A stretch of 64,000 bases of DNA. It comes from Clostridiales bacterium (GTDB taxonomy: Bacteria; Bacillota; Clostridia; Oscillospirales; CAG-382). The DNA is taken from contig QAKH01000092.1 of the NCBI GenBank assembly GCA_003343885.1, positions 1 through 64,000 of the forward strand, read 5' to 3'. The position numbers and the translations under genes are program-made. Shown piece after piece: positions 35,201-43,207 of this stretch. Numbering within the stretch: the first letter of the stretch is position 1; each line of letters opens with the position of its first letter. The notes beneath the pieces were generated by a model. It was not told the DNA's origin. It made no database searches and saw only the letters and a program-made list of their open reading frames with translations.

Positions 35201-36986
35201 TGATATGGGTATAGATGCAGTTCATGCCTATAACTGGGGAAATACCGGCAGCAGCGCAGAAGTTAACCAAAATAATATAGCAAACCAGCAGAAAAACGGA
35301 GCAGGCATAATTCATAATGTTCCTACCGTTTCTACAGGATTTAATAACATTGCCTGGGCTTACACAAGACATGACCAGCTTACCACCGAGAATATGGAAC
35401 AGGTTCTTGTTTGGATTCGTGACTATGCGCTTGATAAGTATGAAGTTACCGGCGAAGATGATGCGTGGAAGCAGAAGTTTGTAATGTTTTCAACGTGGAA
35501 TGAGTACGGTGAAGGTACGTATATGATGCCGGCGGGACTTAACGGATTCGGATACCTCGACACTGTGCGCAAGGTGTTTACCGACGGAGGAGAACATGAG
35601 GACGAGCGTCCGGATAACCTCCAGATGGCGCGTCTCGGATATTTGTATCCGATAAACCGTGAAATAATCCGTCCGGAAGGATACTATGAAACGCCTGAGT
35701 ATACAAATGTCCTGCTTGAGGAAAAGTTTGCCGAAAACGGAACACCTCTCTGGACCAACGGCAACTCAACAATTAAGGCAGACGGAGATATTCTTACCGG
35801 AACCGGTACAAATCACGACCCGATTTTGTATTGTCCTATGTCAAACGGACCTATAAATGCTTCTGAAGTAAAGCAGGTTAAGGTATGGGTAGACGGACCT
35901 GTCGGTGACAGTGTTGAAATTTACTTCCAAACTTCTGATGACCAAACATGGACTGCAAATAAGGGTACCTCCGCAAAGATAACACAAGAGGGAATGAATC
36001 CTGTTCTCGTGGATCTGTCATCTGTGGGAACATGGAAGGGAACAGTAACCGCGCTTCGTGTAGACCCGATTACTTCTGCAAACGATTTCCGCGTTGAAAA
36101 GATACAGTATCTCGGAGAGAAGCAGACAGAAGAATTCAGAATTAACGGAGAAAAAGTAGTATTCGACATGACGCCTGTTCAGCTTGACGGTGAAATGCTT
36201 ATACCTTTCTTCCCGGATTCCGGAATAGGCTACCGTCTGGGCTGCGCATATACATGGGATAAGGTAAACAAGAAGCTGACGCTTGCAAAGAACGGCAGAG
36301 AAATTGTGTTTACTATGGGCTCAAATAAAATCATGTTAGACGGACAGCCTGTTACCAAAGATTATACCGTATACCTTGAAGACGGTATTCCCATGGTGCC
36401 GATACACTTCATCATTGATACATTCGGATATAAGACTGAAAGTACGACCGAGAACGGAGTATCTATATTTAATGTAATTACGGTAAGTGACGAAATATAT
36501 GAAGCGTTAGAATCCCGCGTACCGAATCAGTGGGAATTCAATATTACAGGCGATAGCGAAGGCTGGGAGCTTGCGTCCGCATCTGCGACCGTTGCTGACG
36601 GAGTATTCTACGGCAACGATATGAATCTTAAGACCGGCTGGAACGGACGCTATGACCCGGCATTGTCATCTCCTAAGCTTTCAATCAATTCTACAACCTA
36701 TTCAACTTTAAAGATTAGCATGAAGCATGAGATTCAGGAAGAAAAGACTGATGAAAACAAGGGAGAATTCCAGCTTGTTGTGTACTTCGCTTCGAGCGCG
36801 GGAGGTCTTGCGGAAAGCAGAACTTACCGTGCTGAGCTTGAACAGTCATCCAACGGCGAATTTGTGGAATATACATTCTCATTGCCGTCTAACGCTGACT
36901 GGACGGGAGTAATAAGCCAGATTCGTGTTGACCCGTTCAACAACGTGCCCGGAGAATTCTGGATAGATTACGTTCGTTTTGAATAA
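32298..36986 (+). CDS. Cell-surface multidomain protein: SLH repeats, GH99-like catalytic domain, CuAO-N-like domain
   Basis: 1562 residues, exported by a signal peptide (MKKNLMAVMLLVIMAALTISF...). Order: a beta-sandwich module (~25-175); three SLH repeats (~210-390: FTDVTVNDWFYDTV, YWYSNYVDYAV, IPDVTSDDAYFEDLL) that bind wall polymers; further beta modules (~400-760); a GH99/WbsX-like domain (~768-1120) with YYIGINVCNLW, MAEHGIDFQLICWYH and WNEYGEGTY; another beta module; a copper-amine-oxidase N-terminal-like domain (~1277-1395, FRINGEKVVFD ... DGIPMVPIHFIID); and a terminal beta module. The first, middle and last beta modules share a W-x-G-x-V-x-x-(I/L)-x-x-(D/F) ending and look like duplicated carbohydrate-binding units. 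It probably degrades mannan-like or other glycans at the cell surface. GGAGAAG precedes the ATG. Confidence 0.85.
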   Translation: MKKNLMAVMLLVIMAALTISFICFAADDDVVVDLSGGMSFRGMTATQDGGIINMTSITGFNEKKESPAIFFSGISVNADEYRYIKIEMKTDIAGEDKAMAHGFYFSTESAPTFSEGKKVSVAITPKTDDYVEYTFDMAKNSEWYGKVTGIFYSFGGDVTGSASIRSIKFVKGDPIKKIVLTDEEKITDIPAEEKVPVVSKFERNREYNDNFTDVTVNDWFYDTVASAYEFSLVNGDSDTTYNPNGTMTVAEAVTLAARMHSIEKGDGEAEKIATMSSGTYWYSNYVDYAVKEGFLKEGQFADYEAAIKRHEMVSLFAAALPETCFETLNYVTHIPDVTSDDAYFEDLLLFYNAGIVMGNDIYGTFNPDSNITRSEVAAIVDRIADISHRLDKDLAVRVNPETAFWLVEDSGYTTRNTISETLQSGWDYDIRGAMVKNDDEPPYNLADMSDTEPVTLTRTLTVQDTGVVTTDITVKFNFAIDGWYMETNSSAGLPVYKIFTKNGEFYVLENGAEVSTGVKPLNDKGNRIVVVTDVDAGTYQVSIANADAGTYSFANSAAADIAQFRTGTTDEAVMDTSVWPLKMYCNYLVNEYIGENVIPYTWKAEQDGDMTVTAESGEFVFNGNSGKASLSKDFKATSGKIAAELIMLYPELGDGATFALTSGGTPVVSFTTSDGKMYANGKELREYNGYMWYMVRIIADTDKQTAEIKVSGKTIEEAVPFAVQASSIDGILISSENNAGKTLRIDDINVQKLPVYDNYPSEPEVPAGADDYYIGINVCNLWRNGYHWGWDNISPYDENKPVLGWYDEGIPEVADWEIKFMAEHGIDFQLICWYHSGESPMKSFYGSTPKALFQGFMNAEYSDEYGKFALLWEAANGQKPQNLDDFKSRFVDFWVEYFFTDPRYMVIDNKLVMSIFGPEHLRTAFGSAQGVKEAFDYLRQRVKELGYDDIIIMACSGSSDAGTLQALADMGIDAVHAYNWGNTGSSAEVNQNNIANQQKNGAGIIHNVPTVSTGFNNIAWAYTRHDQLTTENMEQVLVWIRDYALDKYEVTGEDDAWKQKFVMFSTWNEYGEGTYMMPAGLNGFGYLDTVRKVFTDGGEHEDERPDNLQMARLGYLYPINREIIRPEGYYETPEYTNVLLEEKFAENGTPLWTNGNSTIKADGDILTGTGTNHDPILYCPMSNGPINASEVKQVKVWVDGPVGDSVEIYFQTSDDQTWTANKGTSAKITQEGMNPVLVDLSSVGTWKGTVTALRVDPITSANDFRVEKIQYLGEKQTEEFRINGEKVVFDMTPVQLDGEMLIPFFPDSGIGYRLGCAYTWDKVNKKLTLAKNGREIVFTMGSNKIMLDGQPVTKDYTVYLEDGIPMVPIHFIIDTFGYKTESTTENGVSIFNVITVSDEIYEALESRVPNQWEFNITGDSEGWELASASATVADGVFYGNDMNLKTGWNGRYDPALSSPKLSINSTTYSTLKISMKHEIQEEKTDENKGEFQLVVYFASSAGGLAESRTYRAELEQSSNGEFVEYTFSLPSNADWTGVISQIRVDPFNNVPGEFWIDYVRFE

Positions 36987-37020
36987 TAATGCATAAAAGC
37001 ATTAATAGCAAAATATAATA

Positions 37021-37056
37021 CAAAGAGCCGTGTTTTCGCACGGCTCTTTGTTCTTT
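37021..37056 (+). terminator. Terminator of the SLH/GH99-like gene
   Basis: CAAAGAGCCGTG (37021-37032), loop TTTTCG, CACGGCTCTTTG (37039-37050), then TTCTTT. A perfect 12-bp stem. Confidence 0.85.
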
Positions 37057-37064
37057 GTGTCGGT

Positions 37065-37160
37065 AAAAAAGCAGCCTCCGCGGAAATTGAATTGGTACAA
37101 TGCAAATTTTTTGCAAGTTTATCGTACCGGAGCTGTAATTACCACGGAAAGGCTGCTTTT
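37065..37160 (-). other. Long imperfect inverted repeat, likely prfB terminator or small RNA
   Basis: GCAGCCT (37071-37077) pairs with AGGCTGC (37150-37156). Inside are CCGCGG/CCACGG, GGTAC/GTACC and the AT stem TGCAAA/TTTGCA. On the minus strand the last arm is followed by six T, so it can end prfB transcription, 69 bp after its stop. At about 90 bases it is far longer than needed for a terminator. Confidence 0.55.
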
Positions 37161-37224
37161 GCGTATGTTACGCATGTGTTATTTATAATGGTTAATTAAA
37201 GATGTTTAGAAATAATTTTAGAAA

Positions 37225-38337
37225 TTATTTTAGGAAATTGCCCTTGGCTTTAAGATACGCATTTATAAATTCGTCGATGTTTCCGTCCATAACCGAGGAG
37301 ATATTTCCATCTTCCCAGCCTGTTCTTGCGTCTTTGACAAGAGTGTACGGCATGAAAACGTAAGAACGAATCTGTGAACCCCACTCAATGTTGAGTTTTT
37401 CTCCCTTGATATCGTCAATCTTGTCAAGCTTTTCACGCTCTTTTATTTCCATAAGCTTTGCTTTGAGCATTTTCATGCAGGTCTCCTTGTTTTGGAGCTG
37501 ACTGCGCTCTGTCTGACATCCGACAACAATGCCGGTAGGCTTGTGTATAATTCTTACGGCTGAGTCGGTCTTGTTGATGTGCTGACCGCCGGCGCCGCTC
37601 GCACGGTGCGTTTCGATCTCGATGTCCTCATCACGGATTTCGATGCTCGAGTCATCTTCAAGCTCAGGCATAACTTCGACGGAAGCGAAAGATGTGTGGC
37701 GTCTTCCGGAAGCGTCGAACGGAGATACTCTGACAAGCCTGTGTACTCCGCCCTCACTTTTGAGATATCCGTAAGCATAATTTCCCGAAATGAGAATTGT
37801 TACGCTCTTGATACCGGCTTCGTCGCCGTCAAGGTAGTCGAGAAGCTTAACTTTGAACCCACGCTTCTCTGCCCAGCGGCAGTACATTCTGTAAAGCATC
37901 TCCGCCCAGTCCTGAGCTTCGGTTCCGCCGGCGCCGGGATGAATAGAAAGAATACAGTTGTTCTTGTCAAATTCGCCCGATAAAAGCGCCTCGATACGCT
38001 GACGTTCATAACTTTTGGTAAGGGCCCCCAACTCATTCAGTATTTCCTCTGTGAAGCTTTCGTCATCCTCAGCAATGGCAAGCTCAACCAAGTCCTCAAG
38101 GGAGCTAAGCCCTTCTGAAAGCTCGGTGTAGTCGTTTATCTTTGCTTTTGCCGTGTTTAACTCCGACATTACTGATTGAGCGTCCTCACGTCCCCAGAAA
38201 TCAGATTCGCAAGTTAGTTTTTCCAGTTCGTCAGCCTTTTCGGCAAGAGCGTCAATACCGAGTGCCTCACGCAGCTCTTTGACGTCCTCCTTAAGTTGTG
38301 ACATGCGTTGTTTTGCCTCTTCAAGTTGTACTATCAT
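37225..38337 (-). CDS. prfB: Peptide chain release factor 2
   Basis: 370 residues. It releases proteins at UGA and UAA stops. The stop-recognition motif is SPF (VSPFDASGRRHTSFAS, ~residue 200) and the catalytic GGQ is in SGAGGQHINKTDSAVRI (~249). In most bacteria prfB contains an early in-frame TGA and a +1 programmed frameshift; here the frame is open from MIVQLEEAKQRMSQLKEDV to the end, so that autoregulation is absent. Its ATG overlaps the stop of the membrane-protein gene by ATGA (38334-38337), which implies coupled translation. Confidence 0.95.
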   Translation of the reverse strand: MIVQLEEAKQRMSQLKEDVKELREALGIDALAEKADELEKLTCESDFWGREDAQSVMSELNTAKAKINDYTELSEGLSSLEDLVELAIAEDDESFTEEILNELGALTKSYERQRIEALLSGEFDKNNCILSIHPGAGGTEAQDWAEMLYRMYCRWAEKRGFKVKLLDYLDGDEAGIKSVTILISGNYAYGYLKSEGGVHRLVRVSPFDASGRRHTSFASVEVMPELEDDSSIEIRDEDIEIETHRASGAGGQHINKTDSAVRIIHKPTGIVVGCQTERSQLQNKETCMKMLKAKLMEIKEREKLDKIDDIKGEKLNIEWGSQIRSYVFMPYTLVKDARTGWEDGNISSVMDGNIDEFINAYLKAKGNFLK

Positions 38338-38813
38338 CTATTTGTTTTCTCCTGTATAATAATTATTTTTTTACCGTTTGTAACTATGTTTTTATATGAG
38401 CGTATTACCAATAATATCGCGCAAACCGACGATAAAATAAGATATGACGCAAAAGATATAATAAAAATGCTGATACCGGTAATACCGGGCAAAATCGGCA
38501 TGTTTAGCAATAACAACGAAATTACAAAAAATACCGCGGACAGTAAAAGCAGTATTCTTTCCGCTCTCCTGCACACATTTTTCACGGTAAAAACTACGCA
38601 TAAAAGTAATACACATATCGCAAGTGAAATATACATTCTTTTTTCCGAGTCATTGAAAAGCTTTTCAAGTATTCCGATATATGATTCGGCTTTAAAAAAA
38701 GAAATTGTGTAAGACAATATTCTGCAAAGCGTGTCGGCGGCAAATGCGGCGGATAAAGTGCAGAAAACATATGCTCCGAACGAAGCGGAGACACCTCTTT
38801 TTTCTTTATCCAT
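38334..38813 (-). CDS. Four-helix membrane protein of unknown function
   Basis: 159 residues with about four hydrophobic segments: GAYVFCTLSAAFAADTLC, ISLAICVLLLCVVFTV, ILLLLSAVFFVISLLLL and IFIISFASYLILSSVCAILLV, and a basic tail. I do not recognise it. It sits between mnmE (6 bp upstream) and prfB (ATGA overlap), so it belongs to an mnmE-membrane protein-prfB operon. Confidence 0.75.
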   Translation of the reverse strand: MDKEKRGVSASFGAYVFCTLSAAFAADTLCRILSYTISFFKAESYIGILEKLFNDSEKRMYISLAICVLLLCVVFTVKNVCRRAERILLLLSAVFFVISLLLLNMPILPGITGISIFIISFASYLILSSVCAILLVIRSYKNIVTNGKKIIIIQEKTNR

Positions 38814-38819
38814 GGTACG

Positions 38820-40226
38820 TCACTTTCCAACGCAGAATCTCGAAAAAATAGTGTTTACTACCTGTTCGGATACCTGCCTGCCGTCAGCTTCGTTAAGAGC
38901 CCCAAGCGCCTCTTCAAGGTCAAGACCTGCCATGTCACGAGTGAGCGTGTCAAGTGCGCACAGCGCATCATCAAGATGGGAGACGGCGCTTGTTACGGCG
39001 GCATACTGCCTTGCGTTTGTTAAAATGGCGCCGGAAGACATCTCGTTTTCGCAAGATGCCGGATAAAGCTTTAACACAGCTTTTTCAAATTCGTCCTTTC
39101 CGTCACCGCTTTTGGCGGAAACCGAAAGAATATTTGTAAATCCCGCCATATTCAGATATTCTTTTATCTTTTGTACAGCGTCAGCGTCGGATATATCCGA
39201 CTTGTTTATTACGCAAATAACGTTTCTGCTTTTAGCATACGCACTGATTTTTGATATAAAATTTCTGTCGTTATCGGCAAAATCAGCCGAGCCGTCAAAT
39301 AGGGCAATGAGAAGTTCACATTCCTCAAGAGCCTTTTCCGAGCGTGATACACCAATTTTTTCCACTACATCGTCGGTGTCATGGATACCAGCCGTATCGG
39401 AAATCAGGAGCTTTACCGCTCCGACAGTCACGGACTCGGTTATTACATCTCTCGTCGTCCCCGCAATATCGGTGACAATAGCTCTGTCGTATCCGGCAAG
39501 CAAATTGAAAAACGTTGACTTTCCAGTGTTCGGAGCACCGGCAATTACAGTGTTTACTCCGCGTGTAATAGCAACTCCGCTCGCATAGCTTTCGGTTAGC
39601 TTTTCAAGTTCCGCGCGAAAACCGAGTATCTCTTCTTTCATCTGATCATCGGTCAAATCGCTCATGTCTTCGTCCGGATAGTCAATGTATGCGTAAACAG
39701 AGGCAAGAAGCTGTTCTATTCCGTCAGAAACCTTTTTTATGCGGCTTCCGAGCCCTCCGTCAAGCTGTGCGGTAAACAGCCTTAACTGCGAAGCGTTTTC
39801 GGCGTCAAGAAGGTCTGCTACCGCCTCTGCCTGAGTCAGGTCAAGCTTGCCGTTGACAAAGGCTCGTTTTGTAAATTCTCCGGGAAGTGCAGGCTTTGCT
39901 CCTGCGGCAAACAGCGCACCTAAAATAAGCCCCACTCCGACAGGACTGCCGTGACAGCTCATTTCAACTGTGTTTTCTCCCGTATATGAGCTCGGTTTAT
40001 GGAAGCAAACGGTGAGTCCTGAATCGATTTTTACACCGTCGTGCCCGTAAAATCCGCCGAAAACCGCTTTTCTTGCAGGCTGTTCGGCAAGCGCTTTACC
40101 GTCGGCACATCTGAAAACCTTATCTGATATTGAAAATGCGTCGTCACCGCTGATGCGGATAACGGAAACACCGGCTTTGCCGGCAGCCGTAGAAAGCGCG
40201 GCACAGGTATGAGACATTCTTGTCAC
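38820..40226 (-). CDS. mnmE: tRNA modification GTPase MnmE
   Basis: 468 residues, full length. The N-terminal folate-binding domain has VIRISGDDAF and ENTVEMSCHGSP. The G domain is inserted in a helical region: G1 GAPNTGKST (~residue 232), G2/G3 DIAGTTRDV and DTAGIHD, G4 NKSD. It ends with the catalytic CVGK, the Cys-containing C-terminus of the family. With MnmG it modifies U34 of certain tRNAs; mnmG is not in this window. It is the first gene of an operon with the membrane protein and prfB. GGAGGTGAC precedes the ATG. Confidence 0.95.
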   Translation of the reverse strand: MTRMSHTCAALSTAAGKAGVSVIRISGDDAFSISDKVFRCADGKALAEQPARKAVFGGFYGHDGVKIDSGLTVCFHKPSSYTGENTVEMSCHGSPVGVGLILGALFAAGAKPALPGEFTKRAFVNGKLDLTQAEAVADLLDAENASQLRLFTAQLDGGLGSRIKKVSDGIEQLLASVYAYIDYPDEDMSDLTDDQMKEEILGFRAELEKLTESYASGVAITRGVNTVIAGAPNTGKSTFFNLLAGYDRAIVTDIAGTTRDVITESVTVGAVKLLISDTAGIHDTDDVVEKIGVSRSEKALEECELLIALFDGSADFADNDRNFISKISAYAKSRNVICVINKSDISDADAVQKIKEYLNMAGFTNILSVSAKSGDGKDEFEKAVLKLYPASCENEMSSGAILTNARQYAAVTSAVSHLDDALCALDTLTRDMAGLDLEEALGALNEADGRQVSEQVVNTIFSRFCVGK

Positions 40227-40243
40227 CTCCCGAAGTGAATTTT

Positions 40244-40312
40244 AGAATAATGATTATAAGAATAGTGATTAAGAATAATGATTAAGAATAGTGATTATCA
40301 GAATACTGATAA
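40244..40312. repeat. Short tandem repeats, about 13-bp unit
   Basis: Five consecutive imperfect units of the form AGAATARTGATTA fill most of the gap between mnmE and the topoisomerase gene. The last unit, AGAATACTGATAA, is diverged. Confidence 0.8.
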
Positions 40313-40358
40313 CATTGTTAATAGAAAATTTAATAGCTAAGCGAAGCAGTCCGCAAGA

Positions 40359-42527
40359 CTATACATCGGCAAGTTCGATGTAATCCGCGCCGTTTGCGGC
40401 AATATAAGCCTTTCTTGCGGCAATGTCGTCGCCAAGAAGCGTGTTGAACATAACAAGAGTCTGAGTTTCGTCGTCAGGGTTAACTCTTATAAGGCGTCGG
40501 GAAGAAGGATTCATGGTGGTTTTGTTCATCATGTCCGGTTCGTTTTCACCAAGACCTTTTGAACGCATGATCTTGTATTTTTCGTCGCCTATATCCTTGA
40601 GGATTTCCGCCTTTTCACGTTCATTGTAAGCAAATTGCGTTCCGTTTTTCTTGGACTCAATCTCATATAGCGGAGATTCTGCAATATAAACACGTCCGAG
40701 CTTTATAAGCGATGGCAAAAGACGGTAGAACATAGTGAGAATGAGAGTGCGTATCTGATAACCGTCCTCATCGGCATCGGTGCATATGATAATTTTGCTC
40801 CATTTCAGCGCATTTATATCAAACTGTGAAAGATTCTTGTCCTTTCCCTTGCTTTTGCCGAGCTCTACGCCGCATCCTATTACCTTGAGAAGATCGACAA
40901 TGATGTCGCTTTTGAAGATTTTGTCATAACTGCTCTTTAAGCAGTTGAGGGTTTTTCCCCTTACCGGCATGATAGCCTGATAGTCGGGATCCCTTGCAAG
41001 CTTTACCGAACCGAGCGCGCTGTCGCCCTCAACTATATAAAGCTCTCGTTTAGACGAATCCTTTGAGCGGCAGTTTACAAATTTTTCAACTCTGTTTGCA
41101 ATATCGATGTTTTTCTCTAACTTCTTTTTTATGTTTACTCTTGCGCTTTCGGCATTTTCTCGGCTGCGTTTGTTGATGAGTATCTGTGAAGCGGCCTTAT
41201 CAGCCTGTTTTGGATTTTCGGCAAAGAATACCTCGAGAGAGTGTTGGAAAAACTCGGTCATTGCGTCGGCTATGAACTTGTTTGTAACGGCTTTTTTGGT
41301 CTGGTTTTCATAGCTTGCGCTTGTAGAATGGGAATTTACTATGAAAACAAGGCAGTCCTCAATATCGGCATATGTGATTTTACTCTCGTTTTTGGAGTAT
41401 TTCCCCGTGTTTCTGATATAAGTGTCAAAAGCCTTAACGAAAGCAGTTCTCGTCGCCTTGTCCGGAGAACCGCCGTGCTCAAGATAGCTCGAATTGTGAT
41501 AGAACTCTATGCGGTTTACGAGATTTGAAAAACAGAAAACCATCTCGATTTTCAGCTTGTAGTCCTTCATATCAGCTCTGTCCCTGCCGACGCACTCGGT
41601 TTTAAAATAAGCAGGTTTTGTGAGCGCTAATGTACGTGAAGCGGAACCGATTGCCTCATTTTCCCCGTCATCGCCTGTCTGGTCATCGGTATTGTCGGTA
41701 TTATCTGAAAATTCATCCTCGGCGCTTTCTTCGATTGTATCCTCGTCCGTATCTTCGTCCTCATCCTGATTTTCTTTATCACCTGCGTCCGGAACATAGC
41801 TGTCGCCTACACTGATAATCTCGTTAATATAATCAACAATTCCGTTCTTGTACAAGTATTCACGAGTCAAATGAGTGCCGTCCTGATTTTCAAAATCAAG
41901 GGCAATAGTCACTCCGGCATTAACTACTGCCTGTTTTTTTATAGTTTCGTTAAAAAACTCAAAAGGAATATCTATTGAAGCAAATACTGCAAGATCCGGC
42001 TTCCATTCGACGACAGTTCCGGTTCTTCTGCGGACGGGCTCCTCTTGCACAAGTTCACCGACAGGAAATCCCTTTTCAAAGTGAATTGAGTATTTGCCGT
42101 CTTTCGTGTAGCTTGTAACATTCATATATTCCGAAGAGAACTGCGTTGCACACGCTCCAAGACCGTTCATTCCGAGAGAAAACTCATACGCAGTATCGTC
42201 GGCGTTGTTGTATTTGCCGCCGGCATAAAGTTCACAGTAAACAAGGTCCCAGTTATACCGCTGTTCGCGCTCGTTCCACCCTAACGGTACGCCTCTTCCG
42301 AAATCCTCAACTTTAATGGAGTGGTCAGCCTTTACTTCTATGTTGATGCGGTTGCCGTAGCCGGCTTTTGCTTCGTCTATGGCGTTTGCTAAAATTTCAA
42401 AGAAAGCGTGCTCGCAGCCCTCAAGTCCATCGGAACCGAAAATTACAGCCGGTCTTAAACGAACCCTGTCGGGACCTTTTAACATTGTTATACTGTCATT
42501 ATCGTAATTTTTTTGCGTATGCGGCAC
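40359..42527 (-). CDS. Type IIA topoisomerase B subunit (ParE/GyrB-like, divergent)
   Basis: 722 residues. A GHKL ATPase domain has EILANAIDEAKAG (Mg/ATP-binding Asn), DFGRGVPLG and GLGACATQF. A transducer domain follows, with an extra acidic insertion at about residues 250-290 (runs of D, E, N, T). The toprim domain has VEGDSALGS and CTDADEDGYQIRTL, and the C-terminus GLGENEPDMMNKTTMNP. With an A subunit it would pass DNA duplexes through each other using ATP. The sequence is off the mainstream GyrB/ParE line, and no A subunit stands next to it: mnmE is 132 bp downstream and DUF1893 is upstream. It could be a ParE whose ParC partner lies elsewhere. Confidence 0.85.
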   Translation of the reverse strand: MPHTQKNYDNDSITMLKGPDRVRLRPAVIFGSDGLEGCEHAFFEILANAIDEAKAGYGNRINIEVKADHSIKVEDFGRGVPLGWNEREQRYNWDLVYCELYAGGKYNNADDTAYEFSLGMNGLGACATQFSSEYMNVTSYTKDGKYSIHFEKGFPVGELVQEEPVRRRTGTVVEWKPDLAVFASIDIPFEFFNETIKKQAVVNAGVTIALDFENQDGTHLTREYLYKNGIVDYINEIISVGDSYVPDAGDKENQDEDEDTDEDTIEESAEDEFSDNTDNTDDQTGDDGENEAIGSASRTLALTKPAYFKTECVGRDRADMKDYKLKIEMVFCFSNLVNRIEFYHNSSYLEHGGSPDKATRTAFVKAFDTYIRNTGKYSKNESKITYADIEDCLVFIVNSHSTSASYENQTKKAVTNKFIADAMTEFFQHSLEVFFAENPKQADKAASQILINKRSRENAESARVNIKKKLEKNIDIANRVEKFVNCRSKDSSKRELYIVEGDSALGSVKLARDPDYQAIMPVRGKTLNCLKSSYDKIFKSDIIVDLLKVIGCGVELGKSKGKDKNLSQFDINALKWSKIIICTDADEDGYQIRTLILTMFYRLLPSLIKLGRVYIAESPLYEIESKKNGTQFAYNEREKAEILKDIGDEKYKIMRSKGLGENEPDMMNKTTMNPSSRRLIRVNPDDETQTLVMFNTLLGDDIAARKAYIAANGADYIELADV

Positions 42528-42622
42528 GAAGGCCCCTCCTTTTGTATCTCCGGTATATTTCTACCGTTTTTTTGTTTTATGAATGGTTATCGAAGTTATC
42601 GAACTATTCCGTCTGATTTAAA

Positions 42623-43057
42623 TCAGCTTATTTTAATGCCCATCAGCTTCATTTTTTCGGACAAAAGCTCATACGCTTTTTCAGGCTCGTCAGTGCCGAG
42701 AACCGTCTTTTCCATGGGACATATGTCGTCGCCTGTGCGGTTTATTATGGCTTCAACAAGATAGGTGAAGGTGAAATTTACGCCATACTTGACAAATACT
42801 TCATAAGCAGGCTTGCTTAAAGTGCGTGCGTAAACATTTTTAACTCCGAGAAGAACCATTATTAGCGCCGCAGCTTTTCCGACAATTCTGTCTGCGGTGA
42901 ATCCCTTGGACAGGTCGTGCTTTTCCGCCGCAAGCTTCATAAGTCTTTTAATTCCGTTCAATTCCGAAACAATCGTTCCGTTTTCACCGGAATATGCAAA
43001 ATTTGCATTGCTGCTGTCAAGTAAATTGCGTGCAATAAAAATATAACGCTCTTCCAT
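42623..43057 (-). CDS. DUF1893 family protein
   Basis: 144 residues. The family pattern is clear: FTADRIVGKAAALIMVLLGVKNVYA, then a CPMEKTVLG motif that matches the conserved CPFE-x-LVL of DUF1893, and a helical end (PEKAYELLSEKM). The conserved Cys may be catalytic or redox-active; the family resembles a cytidine-deaminase-like fold, but the role is unknown. It is the first gene of a minus-strand unit with the topoisomerase subunit, driven by the promoter at 43094-43122. Confidence 0.75.
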   Translation of the reverse strand: MEERYIFIARNLLDSSNANFAYSGENGTIVSELNGIKRLMKLAAEKHDLSKGFTADRIVGKAAALIMVLLGVKNVYARTLSKPAYEVFVKYGVNFTFTYLVEAIINRTGDDICPMEKTVLGTDEPEKAYELLSEKMKLMGIKIS

Positions 43058-43093
43058 TTACAGTAACCTCATAGTCTTAAACATATACAAAAT

Positions 43094-43122
43094 ATTCTAT
43101 CATATATTGTGTAATTTGTCAA
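43094..43122 (-). promoter_or_regulatory. Sigma-A promoter of DUF1893 / topoisomerase genes
   Basis: On the minus strand perfect TTGACA (43122-43117), 17 bp, TAGAAT (43099-43094), 37 bp before the ATG at 43057. Confidence 0.85.
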
Positions 43123-43142
43123 TTTTTTTTAAAAATAGTCTA

Positions 43143-43171
43143 TTGCAATATTCTGTTTTTTGTTTTATAAT
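43143..43171 (+). promoter_or_regulatory. Sigma-A promoter of the MATE gene
   Basis: TTGCAA (43143-43148), 17 bp, perfect TATAAT (43166-43171). It is back-to-back with the DUF1893 promoter, 20 bp apart. Confidence 0.8.
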
Positions 43172-43207
43172 AAATCGGTTTCCAAATTTAATAAAGGAAT
43201 GACAATT

